DNA of 64,000 bases from Chloroflexota bacterium (GCA_022824495.1 JAJDZU010000012.1:300643-364642), one strand, 5' to 3'. Shown: positions 42,924 to 51,170, numbered from the stretch's first letter. Notes: generated by a model from the sequence alone, not told the origin. Numbers and translations: made by a program.

Positions 42924-43580
42924 CTATTGTTGCGACCGGCCTCGACGTTCCGTACCTGGCCGATCGGCAGGTCCTGCAGGGCCGGTCCGGCCCGCCCAAC
43001 GCGACTCCACCTCGGAACGAATTCGCTCGACCACCAGGTCGATACCGAGAGTTCCCTCAATCACCAGGTCGGCGTCTGCTCGCATCCGCTCCTGAAAGTG
43101 TTCGTAGATCGGCCTGGCCCGAGCTTCATATCCAGCCAGCTCGGCAATCACATGCTGAAGAGGTTCGTCCGCAAGCTCAATGTCTCGCAGAATCCGCCGC
43201 GCCATGGCAACGTCCAGCGGCGTGTCGATGAAGACCAACAGGTCGATCAACCTCCCTGAATCTGAATGCGCTCGACCCAGGGGCGCGTCAGCCACAACGT
43301 AACGCGCCGGCCCGACGATGGTTCCGCCCATCGGATAGCAGATGCTCTGGCCATCTTTCAATGCCTGTAAGTGACGAATAAAGAGAGGAGTTTCGTAGGC
43401 ATCGTAATCGGCCCCGTCGGCGAACCAGCGTGGCAGGTCAGCGGGATATACGTTCGATTCTTCGTAATCGTCGAAGTGAAGAGCCACAGCGTCGCCAAGA
43501 ACCCCGGCCAGGCGCCGGGACGCCGCCGTTTTCCCGCCACCGCCGACGGCGCTAATCCCCACAACGCTAACGTGGTTCAT
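42924..43580 (-). CDS. Uridine kinase-like P-loop protein
   Basis: 218 residues. The P-loop is VVGISAVGGGGKTAASRRLAG, followed by LHFDDYEESNVYP (Walker B-like aspartates as in uridine kinases), YVVADAPLGR, LLVFIDTPLDVAMARRILRDI and a final ADLVIEGTLGIDLVVERI. It probably phosphorylates a small metabolite; no operon partners help to define it. Confidence 0.82.
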   Translation of the reverse strand: MNHVSVVGISAVGGGGKTAASRRLAGVLGDAVALHFDDYEESNVYPADLPRWFADGADYDAYETPLFIRHLQALKDGQSICYPMGGTIVGPARYVVADAPLGRAHSDSGRLIDLLVFIDTPLDVAMARRILRDIELADEPLQHVIAELAGYEARARPIYEHFQERMRADADLVIEGTLGIDLVVERIRSEVESRWAGRTGPAGPADRPGTERRGRSQQ

Positions 43581-43806
43581 TGTTCCAGGCCATCCCCCTC
43601 AGATCCGAACATCACACGCCGAAGACATGAGCGACTCAGCCAAAACGTACCCCTGCAGCCATGTCCCAAGTAGTTGACCCAATAGGATTCCATCCCCCTA
43701 CCTCGCCAACGCCAACAGGCCGCCCATCCAACCGACCCATCAGCCCTCGTCTACCTCCAACCCCTTATCCACTTCCACTCCAGTCTCACCTCTCACCTCT
43801 CTAAGC

Positions 43807-44334
43807 TCACTCCTTCCTCAGCCCCTCGCCCCTTCCTCCCTCTGCAAGCCGCCGCAGCGAATCCCCAACCACCCGGAACGTCCGCCACTCCGGCAACATC
43901 TCCGCCCCCAGGTCCTCGTAGAACCGGTGCGCGTCCGTATTCCAGTCCAGCGCCACCCATTCAAACCGACCGCAGCCCCGTTCCACCGCAATGGCCGCCA
44001 CCCGTCGCAGCAGCCGCGTGCCCAGCCCGCGCCGTCGATACTCCGGCGACACGTACAGGTCGTGCAGGTACATCCCCCGCCGCGCCAGGAACGTCGAATA
44101 CGTGTGGAAATACACGGCGAACCCCGCCGGTTCCTCACCCGCAAACGCCAGCAGAGCCTCCGCCGCCGGCGCCTCCCCAAACAGCGACCCCTGCAACGAC
44201 GCCTCCGTCGCCGCCACCTCATGCGTCAGCTTCTCGTACACCGCCAGGTCCTGAATGAGAGCCATCAGCCGCGGTACATCGTCCTCCGTCGCGGCGCGAA
44301 TAGTGAACCCGGGCGATTGAGCCACCGTTGTCAC
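43807..44334 (-). CDS. GNAT N-acetyltransferase (SSAT-like)
   Basis: 175 residues of the diamine/spermidine acetyltransferase subgroup: FTIRAATEDDVPRLMALIQDLAVYEKL, GFAVYFHTYSTFLARRGMYLHDLYVSPEYRRRGLGTRLLRRVAAIA (acetyl-CoA loop RRRGLG) and WVALDWNTDAHRFYEDLGAEMLPEWRTFRV. The start is a GTG. The first 55 codons and the region upstream are duplicated at 48165-48400. A tRNA-Ala remnant lies just upstream. Confidence 0.9.
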   Translation of the reverse strand: MTTVAQSPGFTIRAATEDDVPRLMALIQDLAVYEKLTHEVAATEASLQGSLFGEAPAAEALLAFAGEEPAGFAVYFHTYSTFLARRGMYLHDLYVSPEYRRRGLGTRLLRRVAAIAVERGCGRFEWVALDWNTDAHRFYEDLGAEMLPEWRTFRVVGDSLRRLAEGGRGEGLRKE

Positions 44335-44382
44335 CGTCCTTGCGGGTCTTCCAAGCTCTACGGCCTCGCCACTCTACTCTTG

Positions 44383-44433
44383 CTGCACCGACCGGCATTC
44401 AAACCCGCAACCTCCGCCATGCGAGTGAGGCGC
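44383..44433 (-). pseudogene. tRNA-Ala 3'-half remnant
   Basis: The minus strand reads an anticodon arm CTCACTCGCATGGCGG then GGTTGCGGGTTTGAATGCC, similar to the 3' half of the intact tRNA-Ala(CGC) at 57798-57873. The D-arm and 5' acceptor strand are missing. It is a decayed fragment. Confidence 0.55.
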
Positions 44434-44547
44434 ATCGTTGTCGCCCCTCGGGGTCGGCTTCGGCGGCTCGAGAGCGACTCCAGCGTCCAAACCAGAGTCG
44501 TCGGCTGCCTCAACTAATTCGGACTGAGTCAAGGCCTTTCAGGCATG

Positions 44548-45228
44548 CTAAGTCGTTGAATCACGGGCCTCGCCGCCACGCTTACGCAGCAATTGCATCA
44601 GTCGATAACCCGTAATCGCACCGTACAAGAGAGAGGCTAAAACCGCACCGATTCCCCAATCATCGTAGTACCACCACATCACGAGTCCTACGAATACCCC
44701 ACCCACAGCCATTGCCGCGGCATTCGCCTGCAGCCACACGCCGGTCCGTGCCACATGAGTCCGCAGTAACGTCAATTGTAGACCTCCCACCACCGACCCC
44801 GCGATTACGCCGCCCAGGCCGAACATCACCACCCCGCTCCAGGGCTCCGAATTACTCCCCCCGGTGATTGAAATGAGTTGCCCGCCGCCAACGATCGCGG
44901 CCACCACCCAGCCCACGATAGCGCCCATCGCCCAGCCCAGACCCCAGCCTAACGCTGTAATCAATATCCACGTCCTCGCTATCGCTACGTGCCTCCGCAA
45001 CACGAGAAACTGAAGCCCTCCTAGCACAAATCCGGGTACGAGCAATATCCCGAACATCGCGGAGATTCCTACCAGTGCGCTTTCTGTTGCCAGTCCGATA
45101 GACACCAGCACAGCAGCCACCGTGCCGGCGGCCAGGCTGCTCAGCACCCACTGGAACCAAAATTTCCAATGCGGAGCCTGGGCAGCGCCCGCCCTGTGAG
45201 CATTACGTTCGCCAGCCTGCGCATCCAT
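44548..45228 (-). CDS. Multi-pass membrane protein of unknown function
   Basis: 226 residues with about six hydrophobic segments in three similar pairs (WVLSSLAAGTVAAVLVSIGLA, LLVPGFVLGGLQFLVLRRHV, GLGGVIAGSVVGGLQLTLLRTHV). The GGLQ-(F/L)-L-LRxHV motif occurs twice, hinting at internal duplication. AGGAGA lies 6 bases before the ATG at 45228, which decides the start. No family recognised. Confidence 0.7.
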   Translation of the reverse strand: MDAQAGERNAHRAGAAQAPHWKFWFQWVLSSLAAGTVAAVLVSIGLATESALVGISAMFGILLVPGFVLGGLQFLVLRRHVAIARTWILITALGWGLGWAMGAIVGWVVAAIVGGGQLISITGGSNSEPWSGVVMFGLGGVIAGSVVGGLQLTLLRTHVARTGVWLQANAAAMAVGGVFVGLVMWWYYDDWGIGAVLASLLYGAITGYRLMQLLRKRGGEARDSTT

Positions 45229-45404
45229 CGTCGTTCTCCTCATGGCTTGCTAATGGATCTGGGTGTTCGGTATCACGATCATTGCGCTGGGTGAATTTCC
45301 CCTGGTCAAGGACAGCCGACCCCGGCTAAGCGCGCTTAAGCTCTCAATCCAGCGCTGATCGAAGAAAAGTAAACGCCGGGTAGATAGTGGACGGCCCATC
45401 TGCG

Positions 45405-47180
45405 TCAATCCCGCCGCAATTCGACCAGCCCGCGTGCCTGAGATCCCCAACACACGACGAATCCGTCGCGCTTAATCCCACACGTGTGGTCGGAGCCGGC
45501 GCTGACCGAGACGAACTCGCCGGTGGGCGGATTGGCTTGGCCGACAGTCTCGTCTTCCACACTGGTGGCGGTATTTGCCTCGTTTGATCCCCAGCAAGCA
45601 ACGACGCCGTGGACCCGCACCCCGCATGTGTGGAAGTCGCCGGCGCTAACGGCGACGAACTCTCCATCCGGCGGCATCGCCTGACCGAAAGTCTTGTCCG
45701 TCCAGTCGTAATATTTGTTCGATCCCCAGCATTCGATGATGCCGTCGGTCCTCAGCCCGCAGGTGTGTATGGCACCGGCGCTCACCGAGGCGAACGTTCC
45801 ACCCGGCGGCGTGGCCTGACCAATCGCGGTTCCGCCGTAATTTTGATTCGAGCCCCAGCATTCAACGGATCCATCAAGCCTCACTCCGCATGTGTGGGAT
45901 CCACCCACGCTTACGGAGGCGAACGTCCCACGCGGCGCCGTGGCTTGGCCTTCGTCGTTGTATCCCCAGCATTCCACGGAGCCGCTACTCGTTACCCCAC
46001 AAGTGTGGCTGGATCCGGCGCTGACCGAGCTGAATTCCCCTCGGGGTGGTATGGCCTCGCCATGTTCATCATGGCCCCAGCATTCAACGCGGCCGTCGCG
46101 CTTCAATCCGCAGGTATAACCGCTGCCTATGCTGACGGCGGCGAACTCCCCGGACCTCGGACTGGACTCGGCATCGTCGCTTGTACTCCAGCACTCGACT
46201 GCGCCGTCGCGCCTCACCCCGCAGGTATCGCCCAATCCGGCGCTCACCGAGACGAAGTCCCGCAATGGTGGCGTGGCGCCTCCGTCAATATCGCTGCCCC
46301 AGCATTCGGCGGCGCCGTCCGGCCTCACCCCGCAGGTGTGGAAAGCCCCGGCGCTCACTGTGGCAAACCCGCCGGAGGGCGGCGAGGCCTGACCTGCAAC
46401 ATGGGAGCCTTGGACGCCGAGATTGGATCCCCAGCACTCCACCGAGCCGTCACGCCTCACCCCACACGTGTGGTTACCCCCCGCGCTAACCGAGGTGAAC
46501 TCGCCGGGCGGCGGCGTGGATTCGCCAGATGCGTTCTCGCCCCAGCACTCCGCGGATCCGTCCTGCCGCACGCCACAGCTGTGTGTGCCCCCGCTGCTGA
46601 TGGACGCGAACGCCCCGGACGGCGGCGTGGATTCTCCATAGTCATCGATACCCCAGCACTCGACAGAGCCGTCTCGCCTCATCCCGCAGGTGTATTCGGA
46701 CCCGACGCCGACCGAGGCGAATGCCCCTGACGGCGGTGAGGATTCGCCATGTGTATTGCCGCCCCAGCATTCGACAGAGCCATCTCGCTTCAAGCCGCAG
46801 CTGTGGCCGTACCCGGCGCTGACGGTGGCGAACTCCCCGGCTGGCGGATTGGCCCGGCCATCGTCATCTTCGCCCCAACATTCCAACGAGCCGCCGCGGC
46901 TCACCCCGCACGTATAGCCGGCCCCGGCGCTTACCGAGTCGAACGCCCCCGACAGGGGCGTGGACTGGTGTTCCGTGTTATCGCCCCAACATTCAAGAGA
47001 GCCGTCCCGCTTCACCGCGCAGGTGTGGCTGAATCCGGCGCTGATCGAGGCGAACGCCACGTCCTCCGTTCCCGTGACCCCGAGCGTGGGCATGGCGCTA
47101 TCGCCCGCACCGCAGGCGGCCAACACGATGACCACGAACGAGAAAAGGGCCGCCAAGGCCAACTGTCGACTGAGGTGCAT
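45405..47180 (-). CDS. RCC1-like repeat lipoprotein (14 repeats)
   Basis: 591 residues from ATG 47180 (MHLSRQLALAALFSFVV, lipobox LAAC). After the acylated cysteine come 14 tandem repeats of 37-48 residues, consensus FxSVSAGxxHTCGVRxDGSVECWG followed by a variable spacer and TPPxGE. Each repeat has two cysteines (HTCG, ECWG) that may form a disulfide, fitting a surface location. The count suggests two seven-bladed propellers. Repeats 6 and 11-13 have long variable loops. Function unknown; ligand or host binding is possible. Confidence 0.88.
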   Translation of the reverse strand: MHLSRQLALAALFSFVVIVLAACGAGDSAMPTLGVTGTEDVAFASISAGFSHTCAVKRDGSLECWGDNTEHQSTPLSGAFDSVSAGAGYTCGVSRGGSLECWGEDDDGRANPPAGEFATVSAGYGHSCGLKRDGSVECWGGNTHGESSPPSGAFASVGVGSEYTCGMRRDGSVECWGIDDYGESTPPSGAFASISSGGTHSCGVRQDGSAECWGENASGESTPPPGEFTSVSAGGNHTCGVRRDGSVECWGSNLGVQGSHVAGQASPPSGGFATVSAGAFHTCGVRPDGAAECWGSDIDGGATPPLRDFVSVSAGLGDTCGVRRDGAVECWSTSDDAESSPRSGEFAAVSIGSGYTCGLKRDGRVECWGHDEHGEAIPPRGEFSSVSAGSSHTCGVTSSGSVECWGYNDEGQATAPRGTFASVSVGGSHTCGVRLDGSVECWGSNQNYGGTAIGQATPPGGTFASVSAGAIHTCGLRTDGIIECWGSNKYYDWTDKTFGQAMPPDGEFVAVSAGDFHTCGVRVHGVVACWGSNEANTATSVEDETVGQANPPTGEFVSVSAGSDHTCGIKRDGFVVCWGSQARGLVELRRD

Positions 47181-47342
47181 CGCGCCGCCAGACCTGTTGG
47201 GCTGGAATCCGGCATGTACCTGGCCCAATAGAATCTGCGTTCCCAAGGATAGGTATGTAAACAGTCTCATCTCAGAGCCGACGAGGATCAGCGGAATCGT
47301 TCAAGTACAGTCAGGGCTCCAGCATAAGCGGCGATCCTTCGT

Positions 47343-47404
47343 GAATTCGAACCCACAATCCCGGCAACGCCGCTGCCGCGCCCTTCCGACTGAGCCATCG
47401 GCGC
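47343..47404 (-). pseudogene. tRNA-Ala(GGC)-like remnant
   Basis: The minus strand reads CGCCGATGGCTCAGTCGGAAG, an anticodon arm CGGCA-GCGGCGT-TGCCG with GGC in the anticodon position, and TTGTGGGTTCGAATTCAC. The T-arm is a base short and the 3' acceptor strand does not pair. It retains D and anticodon arms but is not functional. Confidence 0.6.
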
Positions 47405-47411
47405 TCAGCGT

Positions 47412-47458
47412 CGCCCGGCTCATCTCCCCCTGAACCACCGCGATCAGCCGTCCTACAT
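47412..47458 (-). pseudogene. Short remnant of an AlbA_2-type gene
   Basis: About 44 bases are nearly identical to 56356-56400 inside the AlbA_2 gene, the part that encodes GRLIAVVQGEMSRA. It lies directly before the tRNA-Ala remnant on the same strand, the same order as AlbA_2 gene then tRNA copy at 56 kb. Confidence 0.65.
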
Positions 47459-47686
47459 TTGAGACCTTTGCGAATCGCCCCTCGCCCTCGAGAGAGGGAC
47501 GGCTCCTGCTCCCTCTCCCGGTGGATCTTTGCAAGACCCGAGGGGCGGGTGTGCCGTGTCAATCTCTTCAAGGGGACGCCGTTCTTCCCCTCTCCAAGGG
47601 GAGAGGCAGGTTCGGCCGTCCTCGGCCGAAATCGGGGAGGGGTCGTCCGGGCACCCAACCAGGGGGTACGCAAAGGCCTCACATGA
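47458..47686. repeat. MITE-like element, copy 3 (composite)
   Basis: The left end TGAGACCTTTGCGAATCGCCCC and right end GGGGGTACGCAAAGGCCTCA form inverted repeats around two palindromic cores (CCCTCTCCCGG and CCCTCTCCAAGGGGAGAGGC). An internal TCTTTGCAAGACCC suggests that two elements have merged. It immediately precedes the remaining tail of a toxin gene. Confidence 0.7.
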
Positions 47687-47693
47687 GGGGCAC

Positions 47694-47798
47694 ATGAGGG
47701 CACTCGGTAGGCAATGGCCGTTGCTTGGCGGTGACAAGGACACCCAGCCGCGAGACATACAGCGGGCCAGGAGAATGGCCACCGAGTGGAGGGCCTGA
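47694..47798 (+). pseudogene. C-terminal remnant of a HigB-like addiction-module toxin, copy A
   Basis: A 34-codon frame ends WPLLGGDKDTQPRDIQRARR... ATEWRA and stops in a TGATG overlap with the antitoxin. LL-GGDKxxQxxDIxxAxxxAxEW is the characteristic end of the TIGR02683 toxin family, which pairs with just this antitoxin family. The N-terminal three quarters are missing, cut at the MITE. Confidence 0.7.
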
Positions 47799-48313
47799 TG
47801 GCTGAGAAGTATCGAAAGTTCGATGCATCGGACCACATAAGGACCGCGGAGGATGCCCAAGGGCTTCTCCAAGCGGCGACGGAAGAGGATGTCGGAGACG
47901 GCGTCGTGATTCGCGCTGCCCTCAGGCATCTCGGTCGAACACACAACCTGAGCGCTCTCGCTCGTGACACCGGGCTAAACCGGGGCAATCTGTATTCGGC
48001 GCTCCCTGAAGACGGCAACCCCACCCTCGCAACCCTGCGCAAAGTCACCCGCGCCTTGCGGCTAAAGCTGCGTCTTGAGCCTCTCGAGAGTCCCGCTAAT
48101 GCCGGGCAACCGTCCAAGCCCTCCAATCTCCCGGCAGAGTCGACGTCCACCTGGCTTCGGCCACCTCCGCCGCCGGCGCCTCCCCAAACAGCGACCCCCG
48201 CAACGCCTCCTCCGTCGCCACCACCTCATGCGTCAGCTTCTCGTAGACCGCCAGGTCCCAAATCAAGCCCATCAGCCGCGGCACGTCCTCCTCCGTGGCC
48301 GCCCGAATCGTGA
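47798..48313 (+). CDS. Addiction-module antidote (TIGR02684-like), copy A
   Basis: 171 residues from ATG 47798. The first ~110 match the addiction-module antidote family: FDASDHIRTAEDAQGLLQAATEEDVGDGVVIRAALRHLGRTHNLSALARDTGLNRGNLYSALPEDGNPTLATLRKVTRALRLKLRLEP contains the helix-turn-helix. The last ~60 residues are proline-rich and are antisense to a GNAT fragment, so the original stop was lost at a junction near 48165. Copy B at 54464 stops at the equivalent place. The upstream toxin is only a remnant. Confidence 0.8.
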   Translation: MAEKYRKFDASDHIRTAEDAQGLLQAATEEDVGDGVVIRAALRHLGRTHNLSALARDTGLNRGNLYSALPEDGNPTLATLRKVTRALRLKLRLEPLESPANAGQPSKPSNLPAESTSTWLRPPPPPAPPQTATPATPPPSPPPHASASRRPPGPKSSPSAAARPPPWPPES

Positions 48314-48341
48314 ACCCGGAGTCTTCCGGCACAGATGTCAC
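48165..48341 (-). pseudogene. Truncated GNAT acetyltransferase duplicate
   Basis: From ATG 48341 the frame reads SGFTIRAATEEDVPRLMGLIWDLAVYEKLTHEVVATEEALRGSLFGEAPAAE, the first 55 residues of the GNAT at 43807-44334. It then breaks into the antitoxin cassette. Upstream flanking DNA (CTCGCCACTCTAC) is shared too, showing a segmental duplication. Confidence 0.82.
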
Positions 48342-48576
48342 CGTCCTTGTAGGTCTTTGAAACTCGGCTTCCTCGCCACTCTACGCTTGGTGGGCTAAGG
48401 CGTGCTGATTCGCGAGCTTTTCGGTGCGAGGTTCGAATCCGAGCAGGCGGTCAGGCGACTCCGCAAAGTGCCTCACGAGCTTCCGATCCGCCAGGGTTCG
48501 AGGCCCAACCACTCGATGACTCTGGTTCTCTAAGGCCCGACGCGACTGGCGGGCTCGCCTTTCAGCGTCGCCTGGC
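48342..48576. other. Intergenic region with possible tRNA debris
   Basis: GGTGCGAGGTTCGAATCCGAGCAGG (split: T-arm-like GGTTCGAATCC at about 48450) resembles a tRNA T-arm but I cannot fold a complete tRNA. No open gene is convincing here. Confidence 0.3.
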
Positions 48577-49254
48577 TCAGCCCATCAGGCCCCCTATGGC
48601 AGCTGGCAACTCCCTGAACGTAGCGACCTTGGCAGTGGCTTTGGACAAGTCGTGAGATGCCGTGAACTCGTTGGCAACCACGATGCAGTCAATCCCCGCC
48701 GCTACCGCCGACTCCAACCCTCGCGCCGAATCTTCAACAACCACCGTTTCAGCGGCGGTAGCGCCAAAGCGTTCGAGCCCTGTCAGATAGGGTTCGGGAT
48801 GTGGTTTAGCTCGCTCGTAGTCCTCCCTGTCCAAATGGAACTCCATATAGGTCAGGATCGACCGCTCTTCGTGTATCAGGTCAAAGTCAGCTCGTTTGGA
48901 TGTAGTGACGATAGCCATCCGATACGTATCGGCGAGTTCGGCCAGCGTTTCCAGGACGCCCTCAATCTCGATGTCTTCTGTTCGAAGGTATTCCTGGTGG
49001 TAAGCATTGCGGACTTCACGCTGCCTGCTGATAGTCTGCTCATCAACACCAGCCTCTATGGCTTGAGCCCAGGTGGCCATTCCCTGGGTCATGTCTCGCA
49101 GGTATTGGTCTTTATCCAGCGTAAAGCCAATGTCGGCCAGGGCGCGCGCTCCGGCCTTGTAATACCAGAATTCGGTGTCCACCAGGACCCCATCATGGTC
49201 AAAGAGGATGTACTTCTTCACCGTTGGTCCCTGTGGCCCTCCGTACACCGTCAT
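48577..49254 (-). CDS. HAD-superfamily phosphatase (beta-phosphoglucomutase-like)
   Basis: 225 residues. The motif I nucleophile is ILFDHDGVLVDTEFWYY, motif II is MAIVTTSKRADF, motif III KPHPEPYLTGLERFG and motif IV VVVEDSARGLESAVAAGIDCI. This is a subfamily I cap-type phosphatase or phosphomutase. Its ATG overlaps the PurC stop by 4 bases (ATGA), so it is likely translated with PurC; a link to purine synthesis is possible but unproven. Confidence 0.88.
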   Translation of the reverse strand: MTVYGGPQGPTVKKYILFDHDGVLVDTEFWYYKAGARALADIGFTLDKDQYLRDMTQGMATWAQAIEAGVDEQTISRQREVRNAYHQEYLRTEDIEIEGVLETLAELADTYRMAIVTTSKRADFDLIHEERSILTYMEFHLDREDYERAKPHPEPYLTGLERFGATAAETVVVEDSARGLESAVAAGIDCIVVANEFTASHDLSKATAKVATFRELPAAIGGLMG

Positions 49255-50522
49255 GTGATTCCTTGAAGGTTGCTTGCCAAACGAGACTCGACCGGCTGGT
49301 CCACTTCCGGAAACTCAAACGAGCGCCCGGTGATCTTCTCGTAAAGGTAGATGTAGCGTCGTGAGAGCTCGACCACAAGGTCGTCCGGTGCTGCTGGGAG
49401 GACGTCATCCTCGTACGGGTCGCAGTTCTCCGTGAACCAGAGCCGGAGGAACTCCTTGTCAACGTTGTCGGGTTCCTGACCCTCCCGCATGCGCTGTTGA
49501 TAAGTGTCGGCAATCCAATAGCGACTGGAGTCAGGGGTGTGGATCTCGTCGACCAGGAGAATCTGACCGTTCTTGTCACGGCCCATCTCATACTTGGTAT
49601 CGACGAGAATCAGGCCATGCTCGGCTGCCGTAGCTTGACCGTAATCGAACAGCTCCAGGGCAATGCGGCTGCATTCTTCCCACTCATCGGCCGTCATCCA
49701 GCTCTCGGACACGATCTCGTCAGGGCTGATCGGACGGTCGTAATCCCCCTTCGTGGTCGGTGTAAGCAGATTCGTTGGGAGCTTCTGGTTTTTCAGCAGA
49801 CCGTCGGGCAAATCTATGCCGCAGTATTCACGCCGACCACTCTGGTAGACCGTCCAGAGCGCGGTGCTCGTCGTTCCCGTGATGTATCCGGGCACCACGA
49901 ACTCAATCGGAAAGACAGTGCATTTCTCGGCGATCGTGACATTCGGGTCCGGGACGGATAGAACCTGGTTCGGAACAATGTGGCGGGTCTGTTCAAACCA
50001 CCATGCGCTCGTCAGGTTCAGGGCCTGCCCCTTGAAGGGGACAGCTGCCAGCACCCGGTCGAAGGCACTCTGTCGGTCGGTGGTGACAAGTGCCAGACGA
50101 TCCCCAAGATCGTATCGATCCCGTACTTTGCCTATGTACTTCGCATCCTGAGAAATAGTCGTCTCAATGAGGCAATTGCCAAGCTCTTGTCGAATTCGAT
50201 CCGCGTAGCTCGCTGAGGTGTAAATAGCGTCCTCCGTTTTCTTGACCTCCACACGGTTACTCCGGGACAGCTCGGTAACGCGCTTCTTGAGATCGGTCCA
50301 CTTCTCGAAGCCGTACTCGTGAGCGATCGCGGCTTGAGCGTCACGCAGCGATAGCTTGGCAGTGGCGATGTCGGCGTCGGATGCTTTGAGCAGCGCTGGG
50401 CGTGATGTTCGGAATTGCGCTGCGGCGTCTCGATCGCCGGCATTCACAGCCTTAAGTAAAGCCTTGGCCTGTTTCTGAAGGTGCTCCAGGCTCGGACGCA
50501 GCGGAAGACTGCGGGGACGCAT
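49251..50522 (-). CDS. purC: SAICAR synthetase with extra N-terminal ankyrin-family-type domain
   Basis: 423 residues. Residues ~95-423 are PurC: KYIGKVRDRYDLGDRLALVTTDRQSAFDRVL, PNQVLSVPDPNVTIAEKC, FPIEFVVPGYITGTTSTALW, LILVDTKYEMGRDKNGQILLVDEIHTPDSSRYW. The enzyme joins aspartate to CAIR in purine synthesis. Residues 1-90 (RPSLEHLQKQAKALLKAVNAGD... LRDAQAAIAHEYGFEKWTDLKKRV) look like the leader found on bacterial ankyrin-repeat proteins, an unexpected fusion. AAGGAG six bases before ATG 50522 fixes the start and shows that the extra domain is translated. Confidence 0.92.
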   Translation of the reverse strand: MRPRSLPLRPSLEHLQKQAKALLKAVNAGDRDAAAQFRTSRPALLKASDADIATAKLSLRDAQAAIAHEYGFEKWTDLKKRVTELSRSNRVEVKKTEDAIYTSASYADRIRQELGNCLIETTISQDAKYIGKVRDRYDLGDRLALVTTDRQSAFDRVLAAVPFKGQALNLTSAWWFEQTRHIVPNQVLSVPDPNVTIAEKCTVFPIEFVVPGYITGTTSTALWTVYQSGRREYCGIDLPDGLLKNQKLPTNLLTPTTKGDYDRPISPDEIVSESWMTADEWEECSRIALELFDYGQATAAEHGLILVDTKYEMGRDKNGQILLVDEIHTPDSSRYWIADTYQQRMREGQEPDNVDKEFLRLWFTENCDPYEDDVLPAAPDDLVVELSRRYIYLYEKITGRSFEFPEVDQPVESRLASNLQGIT

Positions 50523-50727
50523 ACGCACTCCTTTCAAGTGGCCTGCTGTCCGCGTAATCAGGCCGAAAAGAGTGGTACCAAGAAGCCGTGCGGTTGCGGG
50601 GGCGGGTTAAACCCTTGTCGCGGACTCGGGGGCTCCCACTAGTGCGCCTACCCAATTCATACGAAACGGAGCCCGCTACTGTCAAGACTGGGCTCGGGCT
50701 TGGGAACCTGCCGGAGCCAGGCCGTCT

Positions 50728-50766
50728 GCACCAATGCGAGTGCGCTGCCTGCCCGACTGCGCTCCT
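50728..50766 (-). pseudogene. Possible tRNA-Ala fragment
   Basis: Plus-strand CAATGCGAGTGCG followed by CCCGACTG-GCT resembles the antisense of the intact tRNA-Ala(CGC) (CAATGCGAGTGCGGCGCTCTTCC... split). Only the anticodon and D-arm region is recognisable; I call it a weak remnant. Confidence 0.35.
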
Positions 50767-50870
50767 TGCCACCGGCAGCCGCTGATTGTGTCGACCTACG
50801 GCCGCCACCGCTGCGTGCGTCAGACTCCCTGGACCTCGATCAACTCGTACACCTGCGGAGCCGGCACCGG

Positions 50871-51170
50871 CTACCCGGCCCTCTCAAGAGAGACCCCTCC
50901 GAAACGTCCCGCGTCCCCCAAGCCGCGGCCGCTCTTGCTCCCTCTCCCCGTGGGAGAGGGTTGGGGTGAGGGTCTTCCGGGCATCCACACCGGGTTATGC
51001 AGAGGTCTCTCAAGAGCCTCAAAGTAGACTTCAGTAGCCTCCCGAATCTGCCCACACACCTCCGCCCGCCACTCCCCAACCGCCACACACCCCGCCAAAT
51101 CCGGCACCCGCGCCCAAAAGCCCCTCGGCCCCCGCTCAATGACGCAGGCGTACGTCACCGCCCCACGCAT
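50871..51170 (-). CDS. HicB-like antitoxin with MITE-altered C-terminus
   Basis: About 99 residues. The start MRGAVTYACVIERGPRGFWARVPDLAGCVAVGEWRAEVCGQIREATEVYFEALER is a HicB fold and a close relative of the gene at 57560-57772. From there the frame enters a MITE (PLHNPVWMPGRPSPQPSPTG) and leaves it again to end LERAG. Removing the element and one flanking 10-bp repeat restores ...YFEALERAG-stop. No HicA gene is adjacent. Activity is doubtful. Confidence 0.75.
   Translation of the reverse strand: MRGAVTYACVIERGPRGFWARVPDLAGCVAVGEWRAEVCGQIREATEVYFEALERPLHNPVWMPGRPSPQPSPTGRGSKSGRGLGDAGRFGGVSLERAG
50889..51010. repeat. MITE-like element, copy 4, inserted in a hicB gene
   Basis: A 122-bp element AGAGACC...GGTCTCT with core CTCTCCCCGTGGGAGAGG and GGTTATGCAGAGGTCTCT at the right end. 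The identical 10-mer CTCTCAAGAG flanks it on both sides (about 50881-50890 and 51007-51016), a target-site duplication overlapping the element tips. Its excision would restore the hicB frame. Confidence 0.85.

Noticed and set aside
47311..48150. 279-codon minus-strand frame
   Set aside because: It runs across a MITE, the toxin remnant and the antidote gene in antisense; no domain is recognisable.
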